Shown: piece after piece, positions 13,148-25,329 of the stretch
Numbering within the stretch: the first letter of the stretch is position 1
Layout: every line of letters starts with the position of its first letter
Position numbers and translations under genes: made by a program
Assembly: GCA_947000775.1 (NCBI GenBank)
Contig: CAMQGK010000637.1
Span: 21,816,001-21,880,000, forward strand
DNA length: 64,000 nucleotides
Direction: 5' to 3'
Source of the DNA: Pterois miles
Lineage: Eukaryota; Chordata; Actinopteri; Perciformes; Scorpaenidae
The notes under the pieces: generated by a model
Database searches by the model: none
The model's input: the letters and a program-made list of their open reading frames with translations, nothing else
Told to the model about the DNA's origin: nothing

Positions 13148-13434
13148 CCATTATCAGCAGCTCCATGGCCAAGCAGCTGCAGACGAGAGGAGGAGAAGCA
13201 GCTCTGTGACATTCACAGTGACCCACCTGTTTGTGTGTGTGTGAGAGTGTCTGTCTGTCTCAGTGTGTGATCCCACCTGCTGCACCTCTCTCTCACTCTG
13301 CCCTCTCCAGATTGCATTTTGTCTCCACCTGCCTGTGTCGGCCGTGCTAATCCCTCCCAACGGCTTTGACAGACATATCTGCGATAAGAAATGACACCCA
13401 ATCCTTTACTACCTTTTGATCTGTATAGCACGTA

Positions 13435-13504
13435 TACACACACACACACATGCACACACACACACACATACACACGCGCGCGCACATACACACACACACA
13501 CACA
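13435..13504. repeat. compound (CA)n with alternating GC core
   Basis: CA tracts flank a CGCGCGCG core near 13475. This alternating purine-pyrimidine sequence is prone to Z-DNA. Confidence 0.92.
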
Positions 13505-14056
13505 GTGCTAGATTTCCTTCTGAATGCTCTCAAAAGTTAAAAAAAAGTAAAGGCAGCAGTCACAAAAAGTGATTTCAGTTCCTTTATCCCTGTTTAATTG
13601 ACTGTGCTGTCATCGATATTTTTCTGAGACTCTTTATGACTTTCAAATCAAATCTATTGATTTTCACATTTCATAACATGATGAAACGAATGAATGTTAA
13701 AAAATCTCTTTCAGAAAGTTCTCAGCTAGGAGTGAAACAACAAATAAAGCTTTTCCAATTATTTAGAAATGATTTCAATGTATATTCATTGCTTATAGAG
13801 GTTTTTTGTAATTGCTAATACACAAAACCTATACTTAACTACATCTGCTTTACATTAAGCTTTAAATTCTAAAACACACTTTCTGCAAATAACTTTGCAC
13901 AGTTATGACTTAAAAGCTGTGTGTTGTTTGCTAAACACTACCATTGACATACCACACTCAATTATCAATCACTTGCACCCAGAATGCACCTGTGAAAACA
14001 CCTGAAACCAATTAGATCATTAATCAGAACTTGAGAGAGTTAGAGGACTGTAATTG
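13505..14056. other. intergenic, nothing recognised
   Basis: AT-rich non-coding DNA without repeats I can name. Confidence 0.45.
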
Positions 14057-14552
14057 CAGTACATGGTGCCTTCAAATGAAACTTGTGAACTTGTGTTTAC
14101 AAGATGGGAAGTCGTGAACATAACATATGTTGCATTCAAGTGGTTAGTCATGAAGAACCGCTGCTAAGCAACGGCAATATTAACATTACTGTCCAAGTCT
14201 GGAAGCCACAGAGGCATAACATAGGGTAACATAATGAAGGTAATGCAAAGACATAATAACAGAGAACGAAGATGAGGTCATTGAGAATATCAACATTTTC
14301 CTCAGACATAAAATTACCAAGAAAAACAATATATGACTAAAATTGCAATATACTGAACAATATTAACTTATGCACCGATAAATGAACTCCCATGGGCTCC
14401 ATCATTTCTCACAACGTCAACAAATTCGTCACAAATCGTGAACTCTGAGCTTTTCGCTTACAAGGTCATGAATACGACATGAGGGGGGCGTTCATACGGG
14501 CCCAACTCGTAAACTCGGTAAACACAACCCCATTTGAAGGCACCAATACTGT
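14057..14552. mobile_element. non-autonomous DNA transposon (MITE) with clear TIRs
   Basis: GGTGCCTTCAAATG at 14065-14078 is matched perfectly by its inverse CATTTGAAGGCACC at 14531-14544. The match extends outward with small differences to a CAGTA end on each side. Subterminal blocks near 14100 (TTTACAAGATGGGAAGTCGT) and 14505 (CGTAAACTCGGTAAACAC) also correspond. There is no transposase, so this is a deletion derivative or MITE of about 0.5 kb. Confidence 0.8.
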
Positions 14553-15708
14553 ATTCTGTTTATAGATCACTTCAATTACTACTTTATGTTCATATCATCT
14601 TCAGTTAAAGTTACTGTGTCTGATACTGTTATGAGTATTGAGAATAAACAAAAGTGTTTTCCAACATTGGATTTGTGTTCATCGTCTATATTTACAGCAT
14701 ACTACAAATGAAAATGCCAGATACTCTCAGTAATAATGTTTATGTGGAAAGAGCTATTTATTTGTTGTTTGTGTGCAGAGTTTTGACAAAGATGGCCATA
14801 ATTTAAGAAATTGTGTTTCAGCAATTTCCAAAAAACAACTTTATGTAGCAGTTTACCTTTTTTCTGAGCTATAAACATCTACTTGGGAGGTTCCCAAAAA
14901 GAAAAACACTCTCATAAACTTGTTTCACCTTGTGCTCACTTTTGTCAGTCAAGTTTATCTGGGTTGTGTTGACATGTCTTTTGAGTTGTTTTCCCTTAAC
15001 AGCCTCACAATGTTTTGTAATTATGGATATGTGCACGCCTGCGTATATTACAACCATGTGTACAGTTCCAGTCACTGCAGTATCTTCTCCCCGTTCACTC
15101 CCACTGTCCTGCTGGCAGACTCTCAGTTATTCTGTCACTAAAGCCAATATTAGTCAGCGGTCTCGCAAACCTTCACTCCTCCTCTCCACAGTCACTCTGC
15201 CTGATATGTCATCCCACGGTTTCACTAAAACTAATTAAATGTTAGGATGAGGTGGTGAAGACGCCTGCTGACAGGAAATATCACCAGCCCAAGGCCTCCG
15301 TGATAAATATTTCCACTCTGTCTGGGTTGATTTGCAGCTAGATGTGAGTGCCCTCCAGTGGTCAATTTATTGCTTTTCCTCCTCAAATTTACAGGTTCAG
15401 TGTTTGTTTCAGATTAGTTGGCTGTTTGAAAAGACATTGCCCTGGTTCCACAACACAGACTCAGAAATAGCCTGATTTATAGGTTCTAATTTGCAAGTAT
15501 TGCATGTGCTCAAAACTGAAAATCTTGAGGTACTTTTTAACATTTTCAAACACTTAAAACACATCTGCTGTGCAGAAACAAGTAGACAAAGTGCACAAAC
15601 TGTCAGCAGTTTTAAAGATGTGACATCTGTTATTCTGAAACTAAAGCAGAGAGATAAATAAATAAAAAGGAAGCGTTAAAATATGAAAGCCAAATTTTAA
15701 AGCCAGGT
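14553..15708. other. intergenic, nothing recognised
   Basis: Non-coding. Reading frames near 14920-15240 lack coding character. Confidence 0.4.
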
Positions 15709-15905
15709 GTTTTCAGCTAATCTGGCTGGTCAGACCTCTGTTTAGGTTGGAGGGTGGAGCTATGATGGAAATACATTAGGTCACTCATCCTCATCTACCA
15801 ATAAGAATGATAGAGGTGTAATCTGTCCCGCCCTGACAGATGCAGCAAAGGCTTCACAGTCTATTCAGTCAGATTAACTGGAAACACCTGTGTGACTGTT
15901 CAGAG
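15709..15905. mobile_element. short foldback element, copy 1
   Basis: The left arm AGGTGTTTTCAGCTAATCTG (from 15718) faces the right arm CAGATTAACTGGAAACACCT, its near-perfect inverse, and the similarity extends into the flanks (GCGTTAAAG/TTTAAAG). A second copy with the same arms is at 59306-59488. No coding capacity. Confidence 0.7.
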
Positions 15906-17599
15906 GCGTTAAAGCATGTCAAAATGGTACCCTAAATAATAATTACACCCTTTGAAACAATAGTCACAAAGGTCTTGCAAAACTAGATCAACGCTGTGCA
16001 GCATAATAATAAAATGTTACATCACTACGTTTCATGTAAGTTATCTGAGGTGTATTTTGAAAAAACAAGAGTCAAAAGCTGATCTGTATTCTGGATTTTG
16101 TGAAACATTTGAGAATGATCTGATGAGGTTTTAAAATGAACAGTTTTAACACAGAAAATCACAGGATTTGCTGCAGCTGCTATAGTTGCACTACAACACC
16201 ACCAGGAGGCAAACTTGCCACATGAACTGTAGAGAAACTTTTGAATGTTCTCCTTTTAAATGTCTTCTTACATAATACAGAATCTGCACACCAGCGGAAA
16301 TTTTTGATGATGTTTTGCAATTTTTCCTGTCAGCTCAGTCAGCAGTAGACTTTGATAACTGAGGCAAAATACCAGAGATGTTGAGTTTGGCAGGAATATG
16401 TATAACTCATCCAAGATTAGACACACGCATAGTGTAGGTTGAAAGTGAGATGAGAATAAGGGAAGTACTGCAATTTATGTATTTTGAAAATAAGCAGCAT
16501 ACAGTCAGTTTATACTATGATCTCGATGTCGTGAGATTTACTGTATAGCTGTTGTTTGTGCTCTGAAATGGCGACATTCATAGTTTTCAGGTTGTTGACA
16601 GCACCGGGTGTCCAGTGAGTTTACATATCAGATTGCCATGAATAATCTGAGTGAACATCTGGAACAGAAAACAACACTTTAGTGGAGACGGTGTTTGTGT
16701 AAGGATAGTAATGTAGACATCTTGCATTTATGCATTGTATTTACTGTTTATTTACTTTGAATATCTGTATTTCTTTTGTGATATGGCTGCTACAAATTCC
16801 CAACTGGATGAATAAGTATGCTATCTATCTATGTATCTATCAAAATTTGCCTCTATCCTCCTCTTTGTGTCTTCCCCTGCAGGTCATTTTTAAATCCAGA
16901 TGCTTTTTGTTTTCCTCTGCCAGCCTATTGCTTTTCTATCGCTGTACATGAGCCACTACTCACTTTCTATCTCTTGTACAGTTAGATGAAGATAGTTTTA
17001 TTCCAGTTTTCCTCTGAGAATCTGCCCCACATTTTGCAGTTGTAATGCTCATACACTTGTTACTGTGCTTGTTGGACCATTATGTTCTATAATACGCAGC
17101 TGATTTAGTTGTAATGCCGGCACATCTTCCGGTACCTAAATATAAAACCAGAAAAGCTTGATGTTTCATGTCTAATACATTGAGATTATTCCTCTGCAAC
17201 ATCCTGTTGCATTTTGTTTGATTTGGGATGAAAGACTTTCTTTTGTTCGCCGTCTGATTTAAGTTGTGTTGGATCAAACGTTGACATGATCAAACAAGTT
17301 TGTGTGAAATGGGAGGCACAAATACTACTTCAATCTTCCATCTTGTCACGGTGGTTTGGGTTGATTTTAACCTTTGTATCAGACAGCTTATAACCTAGAT
17401 TGTGACCTAGACTATAGATGATGACTGTCAGGCCTTTACTAAGTTTAATCATTGTTATGATATGCAAAGATGGCATTGATTATAATTAGATTAAGCTGAG
17501 GGTGTTTGTTGTGGTAATGGGTGATGATGATGATGATGATGATGAGGAGGAGGAGGAGGAGGAGGAAGGGAGTCAGTCAGTCTTCACTGTCATGTCTCA
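15906..17599. other. intergenic, nothing recognised apart from a GAT/GAG trinucleotide run
   Basis: A GAT then GAG trinucleotide run lies at about 17523-17566, just left of the LINE fragment. The rest is AT-rich non-coding DNA. Confidence 0.45.
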
Positions 17600-18178
17600 T
17601 GCAAGGTTTTTAACTGTTTCCCACAAATGCAAACATATTTCCCCGTACTCACTTCCCGCCATTGGCTCCTTTCTTTTAGAGTTAATTTTGATACTTTATT
17701 ATTTGTCTGTGAAGCCCTTCATGGATCTGCTCCCTACTACCTATCTGCCCTTTTAACTCTTTATACCCCAACTAGGTCATTCAGGTCTTCTGACCAGTCT
17801 TTTCTGCTCGTCCCTCGGGCTTGGCGAAAGCTCAGCGGCGACGGCGGCTTCTCAGTTGCAGGCCTGAGTTTGTGGAACAAACTGCCCCAACACATCAGAT
17901 CTGCCCCCTCTAAGGAGTCTTTCAAAGCTCAAGGCCCACCTCTTTTCTTTGGCTAGTGAATGTACCTGAACTGGAAATACCATTTGGCCTTTTTTTATGC
18001 TTTTAGTCGTCTAGTATACATGGATTTTATCTTAATCCCTTTTTGTATACATTTGTGATTTTGTTGTCTACTTTGCTGACCTGACTTTATTCCGCCTATG
18101 TTTGTAAAGCACTTTTGTCAGCTCATGTTGTTTTAAATGTGCTTTAGAAATAAATTTGACTCGACTGTAATATGTGAA
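17600..18178 (+). mobile_element. 3' end of an L2-like non-LTR retrotransposon (degenerate)
   Basis: Translation in slipping frames gives the C-terminal end of a LINE reverse-transcriptase protein. Recognisable pieces are KALHGSAP-like (CEALHGSAPYYLS), LYTPTRSFRSSDQ, FSVAGLSLWNKLP and QHIRSAPSKESFK. These are hallmarks of the L2/Rex-type C terminus. The 3' region ends with TGTAAAGCACTTTTGTCAG and AAATAAATTTGACTC, as in LINE tails. The fragment is 5'-truncated and frameshifted, so it is inactive. Similar ends occur at 50325-50735 and 62400-62520. Confidence 0.8.
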
Positions 18179-19885
18179 TTATTACCTCCACCAAACAGGT
18201 TAATGTTTTGTTGGTTTGTTTGGCAGCATTACTGAAAAACTATGAAAACTTGGTAGAAGGGTGTAACATTGTCCAAGAAAAAAAACATGAAATGTTTGAG
18301 TAGATCCATATCACGAGATGGAAACGCACATTATTTTTTACTGATGAGAACAGCCATGATGGACGTCAGCGTTCTCTAAGTGCCTTTCTAGTTTCATTTG
18401 GTTTTTTATCTTGTGTTACGTTTGGGCAAAAAACATAAAATCCCAACAGATGTGACTATCGCTTCCTGCTACATTACACTAAACTAGTAAAAAACAACAC
18501 ACATGATTTAACTCTTGTACTTATTGTGCTGAACTGAAAATATTCACACTGTCATTGACTGCATAGGAATTCAGTCAAACCACAAATACTAATGGGACTG
18601 AAAATAAAGGAAGAAAAGAAAAGTTATGGATATCTCTTTACATACCTAAAATAATGCATCCAAAACCATTGAGGGTGGAATTTATTGAATAAACGGACCA
18701 TTACAGCCATGGGATATCTAGTAAGAAGAATGACTCAGGAACGCAGGTATTTCTAGATATTTATCTTTACAGTTCAGTGGAATGGCAAATCCCTTTCTGG
18801 AGACTCCACAGACTTTCAGTGCTATTTGTATCTGTGTTTACTTCAAGCTGAATGGAAAGATCAGGCAGCAGTCATGTAATTCAGTGGATAGGTTCCAGTT
18901 CTGACGAGGGTAATTGGATCAACCGTAGAGATTCCTGAGACACACATACGTTGATACAGTCGCTGGGTGTAGGATTAACACTGTGGCCTATGGAGTCACG
19001 ACTGGAGCAAACCAGTAGCGAATACTTTGTAAACCAAAATGCTTTGATATTATTAGCAGACAATAAATCATGCTTTATGTTATTAAAAGTAGTGTCACAC
19101 ACACATTTTGCACTTATGTACATCTACAACAAGTGACTGTATTATAAAATAAGGGCAGGTGATGTTTCTTTTTGTAAATGAGAAAGTGCCTGGCATCAAG
19201 TATACTATGCATAGTCAAATAGCAAGTTTAGTGTGCTCAGCGCTGGCAAAAACACTGTACAGATTACTTTCCAGCAACTCGTCAGGGAACATTCTTGTGT
19301 GAACTTTTGGTGGAAGAGTTTTGTCCAAGTTTCAGTGTTAAATCCTGCTTTGTAACCCTTGTTTGATACAATTTCTAGATGTGTTTACAAGGTGAATTTA
19401 TGGTGAGGATATTTTTCACTTCGTAGTTATAGCTTGTGCATCAACATTTTTTAGTGACAAAACACTATATAAACAAAACCAATGGAGCTATTTAGTTTGA
19501 TCAAGGGCTGTCAGTCAGTGATATCAGGGGGTTAAATGTGGCATTAAACCTGAATACTGTAAGCTATAAAGTTCCAAATGGTGTGACTCTCTGCAGCACT
19601 TATCTGCTTTTGAGCTCGATGTGTGAAATGTGTAAATGTCAGCAGGATGACTCTTATTAACATACCTGTGACTGATTAAATAGCATCTCTTAAAAGATCT
19701 ATTAACTATTCATTAGTTTAAATGCCAATTTAGAAATAGCATTGTGACGTAAATGTCAGTGAATTGGGCAATATACCACCATCATTAATGGTCAGTGATG
19801 AGTGGGCTGGTTGTTGACACGTTCAAAGGGGGAAAGAGGCACATGAAGCAGTGTCTACCTGAGGGCTACAGTATACAACAGTCCT
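18179..19885. other. intergenic, upstream of cdk5r2; nothing recognised
   Basis: AT-rich non-coding DNA. Regulatory sites for cdk5r2 may lie at the right end. Confidence 0.4.
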
Positions 19886-19889
19886 AGCG

Positions 19890-19918
19890 ATTGGATCACT
19901 GATTGGTTTTCTCATTGG
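19890..19918 (-). promoter_or_regulatory. three inverted CCAAT boxes at 12-bp spacing (cdk5r2 promoter)
   Basis: ATTGG occurs at 19890-19894, 19902-19906 and 19914-19918, exactly 12 bases apart, about 340-365 bases upstream of the cdk5r2 start codon. Inverted CCAAT boxes are the classical NF-Y site. No good TATA box follows, which fits a CpG-rich promoter. Confidence 0.5.
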
Positions 19919-20069
19919 CTGACTCGGCTGTCAGTCAGGGTCTGCACTTGCTGGTTCGTTTAAATCCATGACTTAACGCAGGGCGACTAATCTTTGTTCT
20001 ATGCTCCAGCAGCCATAGGATTGTGTCGCAGCGTGTCTCTGCTGACTGAGCATCTGTCGGAATACAAGT

Positions 20070-21200
20070 TCCCCCTGAGAACCGTCTCCATCCTCCATCC
20101 TCGACCCCGGGAGCCTTCACACGGAGCGACTAAACGCGTAAATGGAGTTTCAATCGTTGTCGTGACTGTTCTCCGCCTCTCACCCTGCAGAAGACTGCGT
20201 TGAAGTTGCAGCAGCATCCCTACAGCTACCACCGCGGCTCTCTCCTCTGCAGACATGGGTACCGTCCTCTCCATATCTCCGGCGACGAAGAAGGCGTCGA
20301 TTATGGACGCCGAGCTCGCCGGAGATGGACTCAAAAACGACAAGAGCCTCAAGCGCCACTCCATGTTCGTGTCTCTCTCCTGGAAGAAGCTGGTGGCCAA
20401 TTCGGCCAAGAAGAGTGCCAAGAAAGTGACCCCGAACCCGCTGCCCGCCCGTGAGCTCCCGTCCAGTCAGGTGGCGCAGCTCAACAGCGAAAACATCAAG
20501 AAGACGCACCAAACCGAGGAGAAGAAACCCAAAGCGCCCATCCCGGTCCCAGTGCCCACGGTGCCCACGCAAAACAACGGCGCTGCCATCCAAAACGGGA
20601 GGCTCTCCACGGTGCAGAAGCAGCCCAGCAGCCTGTCTCTGGTGTCACCGAGGCGGATAGTTATCCAGGCTTCAACCGGGGAGCTGCTGCGCTGTTTGGG
20701 GGACTTCATGTGCCGCAGGTGTTTCAAGCTGAAAGAGCTAAACAGCGGGGAGGTGATCCTCTGGTTCCGGACCATCGACCGGACTCTTTTGCTCCAGGGC
20801 TGGCAGGACCAGGGCTTCATCACGCCTGCTAACGTGGTGTTCGTGTACCTGCTGTGCGAAGACACGATAGTGGACAGCATCGACAGCCCGGCCGAGCTGC
20901 AGGGCACCTTCCAGACCTGCCTCTACCTGGCCTACTCCTACATGGGCAACGAGATCTCCTACCCGCTCAAGCCCTTCATGAACGAGTCGAACAAGGACGT
21001 TTTCTGGGAGATGTCGCTCCGGATCATCAACAGGCTGAGTGCCAAAATGCTGCAGCTCAATGCGGACCCGCACTTTTTCACCGAGGTTTTCCAGGACCTC
21101 AAAAACCAACGAGACACCGCCGAGGCCAACCTGGACCGCTGACAGACAAACAACGCACTGGTGGTGGTTTTATGAACATGAATGTTTTTGCAAAATCACA
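20070..21200. other. CpG-rich island over cdk5r2
   Basis: CpG dinucleotides and GC content rise sharply compared with the AT-rich flanks and cover the putative 5'UTR and the whole coding region. Confidence 0.6.
20255..21142 (+). CDS. cdk5r2: cyclin-dependent kinase 5 activator 2 (p39)
   Basis: A single uninterrupted frame of 295 codons, as the vertebrate gene is intronless. CDK5R2 binds and activates CDK5 in neurons through a cyclin-box-like fold. Residues 1-6 (MGTVLS) form an N-myristoylation signal for membrane anchoring. A basic segment follows at 44-58. Residues 94-104 (APIPVPVPTVP) match the linker of p39 rather than p35. The activator domain covers about 133-285, with QASTGELLRCLGDF (138-151), LLLQGWQDQGFITPANVVF, and SYMGNEISYPLKPF (228-241). 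STGELLRCLGDF also favours p39 over p35. The protein ends in LDR like both paralogues. It is shorter than the roughly 367 residues of mammalian p39, with a shorter proline-rich region and no C-terminal insertion. Start context CAGACATGG is good. Longer frames on the opposite strand here are shadows. Confidence 0.95.
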   Translation: MGTVLSISPATKKASIMDAELAGDGLKNDKSLKRHSMFVSLSWKKLVANSAKKSAKKVTPNPLPARELPSSQVAQLNSENIKKTHQTEEKKPKAPIPVPVPTVPTQNNGAAIQNGRLSTVQKQPSSLSLVSPRRIVIQASTGELLRCLGDFMCRRCFKLKELNSGEVILWFRTIDRTLLLQGWQDQGFITPANVVFVYLLCEDTIVDSIDSPAELQGTFQTCLYLAYSYMGNEISYPLKPFMNESNKDVFWEMSLRIINRLSAKMLQLNADPHFFTEVFQDLKNQRDTAEANLDR

Positions 21201-21478
21201 CAGCGGTGGTTGTGAATGTAAAGGCCAGCATTGAAGGCTTCTCGCGCCTGGGCTGAATAATGGTGTTAGTGTGGTGTTTAGGCTACAGTAGGAGATTTCA
21301 TACATGCATGCCAGTGATAATATCGTCCTCTTTAGTCTCTTCCCTTTTGACTGACGCAGGGATTGACTCCGTGCTACAAATCACATCCTAGGTGACACTC
21401 AGATCCTCAGATCCTCGTTTCATTCATGATTAGCCTACTTTCTGGGTGTCGCAGTGAGCTGCGGGATCCAGGCAGGAC

Positions 21479-21479
<1 letters not shown>

Positions 21480-21519
<40 letters not shown>
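21480..21519. repeat. microsatellite (GT)n
   Basis: About 20 GT units within the probable cdk5r2 3'UTR. Confidence 0.95.
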
Positions 21520-21521
<2 letters not shown>

Positions 21522-22866
21522 GTCGAGGGGCGGAGCTGTCCGAGGTGCTGACCTGTGCAGCCATTTCTCCTCCTCAGCTCGCTCCCTGCTGTTATTATTG
21601 AGTCACCTCGTCACAACAGAACCCAGCGAGGCTTAAGAGGACCAGTCAATACACTTTCAGCACATAAGCCTAAGCCTTGTAAGTAGAGGTGTTCAGCGTA
21701 GTGTGCTTTTTTAGATTCCCCACCAGCTGATAGGTAAGCTGTTGAACATGCAACAGATGAAGCATGCAACACACATTACTTATGTAGATATTCCTCTGTG
21801 GGTACGAGCTACTGCTGAAGCCTCATGCTGTGCATCTTCATACCTGGTGGGAATGTTTTCGGCTCCTGTTGTGTGATCATAAACCACCATTTTTTTATTT
21901 AAATCACCTCACTTTGAATTAAAAATAACTTGTTTTTGCCTACCAATGTGATACTGTAAGTGGGTCGTTGGCTCAAGCTGAACATGAGGGTACAGGGGGT
22001 TGAAATGTACAGTTAAAGTGAGTATCTTCCCCCTGGGATGTGGTAAACCACACAAAATGCGCCAATAAAAGGCTACACAGCAAGATTACTAACCTAAGGT
22101 CCCTGTTGGGTATTGTTCCCCAATACACTGCAGAGGCCACAAAACTAGAGACCGAAAGGAATGTACAGTTTTTCAAGAGGTTGTTTTAAAATCTCATACG
22201 TGCCAACTATCAAATACTCTTGGCCTGAAACTAATGTGGTTTACATGTGCATATCCCACATTATAGATATGCTCTTTATTTTATTTTTTACCAGCCTGTT
22301 TTTAAGGTGGCTGTATATGATGTATTCATGCATAACAAAACAAATAGAGCGTAATGGTCAAATGGTATATTTGCTCAGTTTGCTGGGTTCAATTCACTTT
22401 CACGGTGCAGTCAGTTCAGGAATGTTGTAAATACTGAATGTGAAGGACTCATTATTAAGTGACTATCATTTGCACTCCATTTCTATAAGCTAAACATGAT
22501 TTGGCTCCAACTCTGAAACCAAGCTTATAGGGCAGTTATTATCCAGTATTATGCTTCTCATTGTGATGTCGTGATGTGAATCCATTGCTTGGAAAGTGGA
22601 ATATTATGCTGCTATTTTGCACAGCTGTGAACAAACCGTTGATGTTTTTGCACAGTGGTATAACATAAAGGTCATGTACCAGTGTTTCCTGTCAGGCGCT
22701 GGAGTGTCTGTCATTAATGTCACAGAGTCTCGCTACGTGAAGATCATCTGTGAATTAGATCTTTTGTACAGTTCATTTTCCCTACGTGTCAGCTATGGAA
22801 AGTGATATTTAGATGTGTGTGTTGTCTGTGGTTGCGCCACAGTTGCATTCACTCTCTCTACATGTT

Positions 22867-22909
22867 AATAAAAGGTCAATATTGTTTATGGTGACAATGG
22901 TGAAATAAA
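22867..22909 (+). terminator. tandem poly(A) signals, probable cdk5r2 3' end
   Basis: AATAAA is found at 22867-22872 and again at 22904-22909. A T/GT-rich stretch (TTGTCTGTCTCGCATTGTTT) follows about 20 bases later, as expected of a cleavage site. Confidence 0.6.
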
Positions 22910-22925
22910 TCCAAAGTTCTATAGG

Positions 22926-25329
22926 ATCTCTTGTCTGTCTCGCATTGTTTTGTTGGGTTTAACTTTATGTTCATATTTATATGCTTGAGCACAAGGGCTG
23001 ACCTGAATGCTTCAAAGCTTTGATTGTTGCCATGGTAATCAACCTCCAAATCACTAATTTTTAAGTCAGTGTGTAATAATAAAGTATAAATCCCAAAATA
23101 GCCCATGAGCTAAGGAATAATCCTGCATTATTCATATTCAACATGAATTATTATTAGTTATTCTCAAATGGATATTGCTGTTTTTTTGCAGCAGCGGCAC
23201 TGTCCCAGGTACTGAAACAGGAGATGGAGACAGAGAAAAATATGTCAACTTGCCGTGCCACACCAAAGCTTTGAATACCTTAAAAAAAATGGTATTCAGG
23301 ACAGCCCTAGTGTGTACTAACTCTTAATATGTGAGCACACACACTTAAAAACCATGTTTTGGACAAATGTTGCAGTTTGCTGCAGCAGTAATTACCTTGG
23401 ACAGCCTCTTATCTAGTCAATCCACCCACTAATCTGTTGATTTACAGGGAACTCTTGAGACATGGTTATGCAATAGAAATAAGTCCATGACGAATATGCT
23501 TGCTGGTATGATACCACAGGTTGCCATGGGACTGGAGCTCATGAGACGTTAGTGGTTGCCATGAAACAAAAACTGAAACGATAGAGATATAGAAGCTTTT
23601 TTTCAGAGATAGTGACACAAAGATAAATTTCTGGAGCTTTTATATTCTGACAGTATCATGAAATGGCAGTTATATTACATCCTAGAATATATTGCAGTTG
23701 ATATACCTGTGTTGCACCCGGAGTACAGTGAAGTAATCTGACACATACAGAGGATATTTTTGGTATCCTGTCTGTGCGTCCTGGATATTCTAAATGGGGC
23801 CACCTACTGAAATGGGAACACAGAGACCAAACACAAGAACCATGAATTATTAGGGCGAATCTGCATGCATCAAGCTGCTAAACTGGTTTCACACGATTAC
23901 ACACATTAATGATTTTCAGAGATATGCAAAACTGAAGGATTTTAAATGTGCCTGACTTGAGTTGCATTAAAATGCAACAGATTATGATTAGTTTCAGAAG
24001 CTTCCCTAGTTTCGAGAATGGCTGCACTGCTGATATGTTGTATGAGAGAATGGAGCTGAATTGATAAGGGTTTCCTCCTGTTTTTTTATGAATAAGCCAC
24101 GTGGGCTGGAGGGTTCCTTCATGTGATTGGTTAGAATCTGCTGCAGTCTCAACACCGTCTGTGACTCTCTCTCTCTCTATCTGTGTCTCTGTCTTATACA
24201 GGGACATACAGTATCTATTTACAGAACAAAAAACAAGACAGAAAATAGCACAAAATTCATGACAGAAAGGGAATAGGAGTGAAATAGTTTGAGAGGCAGG
24301 TGGAGGTAGAGGGAGGGGAAAGAAAGAGGGACAAAAAAGGGGGTAAATGAGAATACAGAGAGGGATAGAGAAAAAAAGAGACTGCCATCTAATGTCAGTT
24401 TGGTAATATTAGATAGTCAAAGCCTCGTATCAATCAAAGCTATTCAAAATGCTTCTTAACTGAGCTCTGTCTTTCTGGTATCTAGTTTTTTACATCAGTG
24501 CATATTATGTACCAGTATGTAGCCTTATTAATAAGGGAAGAACTCTCATACTAACATGACACTCATGTAAAACATGAGAGATTGTCACTCGATTGATCAA
24601 TTTCTAGTGGCATAACCAGACTATAATATGAACTTCTCTGTCTGCTCTAATTACTGCCGTGTGTTGCATGACATCCATCAAGTTTAAGTTACACATTCAC
24701 TTACATGATCTGTGAGGTCAAACAGTTCAGGGAATCAGTGGAAACCAACACACCACAATGGTCAAAATAGTGATAGTTTTGTTTACAGGTTGATGGCAGA
24801 ATCCTGCAGCAGCGTTATGTAACAGTCTCCCAGGGCAGTGAGCCTTTTCTTTATTATTAAGATTCAGCCCAGGTCTCCTGCATATCTGTCTGCCAGCCTG
24901 CCTTCTGCATTCTTCTCTGCTGCGTCTCTATAGTAACGGCTAGGTAAGTGAATGAGAGCTGGACAAAGTGTGCTGTGTAGGCCTGAGCGTGGGCTGAACC
25001 ACTGCACACCACATGCACACTGTGGTTATCAATAGAAGACATGCACACAGTGTCTGTGGCATGTCTCTGACTCCTACACATCCAGCAGCCGCTCAGTGTT
25101 TTCTGAGTTACCTCTGCCTCGGTGCTGCTGTGTTTTTGTCCTGTTTGTCTTCTCATCAGTAGCGAACGAGAGGAGCAATGCTGCAGTTCATCCTCTGCAT
25201 TACTGATGACAGATTTTCTCTTCCATATATAGATAATAATCACATTGCACTCAGTGTGTGTAGGCTGGTGTCATATTGAAGAACTGACAGTGGTGGAATG
25301 AACAGTATCTAAGTACACCTACTTAAGTA
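22926..25329. other. intergenic, nothing recognised
   Basis: Non-coding. A long minus-strand frame at 24857-25243 shows no family resemblance or splice context. Confidence 0.4.

Larger units (their letters stand above)
21143..22925 (+). other. probable cdk5r2 3'UTR
   Basis: The stretch after the stop codon has no other gene, carries a GT microsatellite at 21480-21519, and ends with two poly(A) signals. A 3'UTR of about 1.75 kb is inferred from the signals, not from transcripts. Confidence 0.5.

Noticed and set aside
19999..20593. Long minus-strand frames opposite cdk5r2
   Set aside because: They are shadows of the GC-rich cdk5r2 coding sequence and resemble no family.
24857..25243. 128-codon minus-strand frame
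   Set aside because: No recognisable domain, no splice context, mixed codon use; judged a chance frame.
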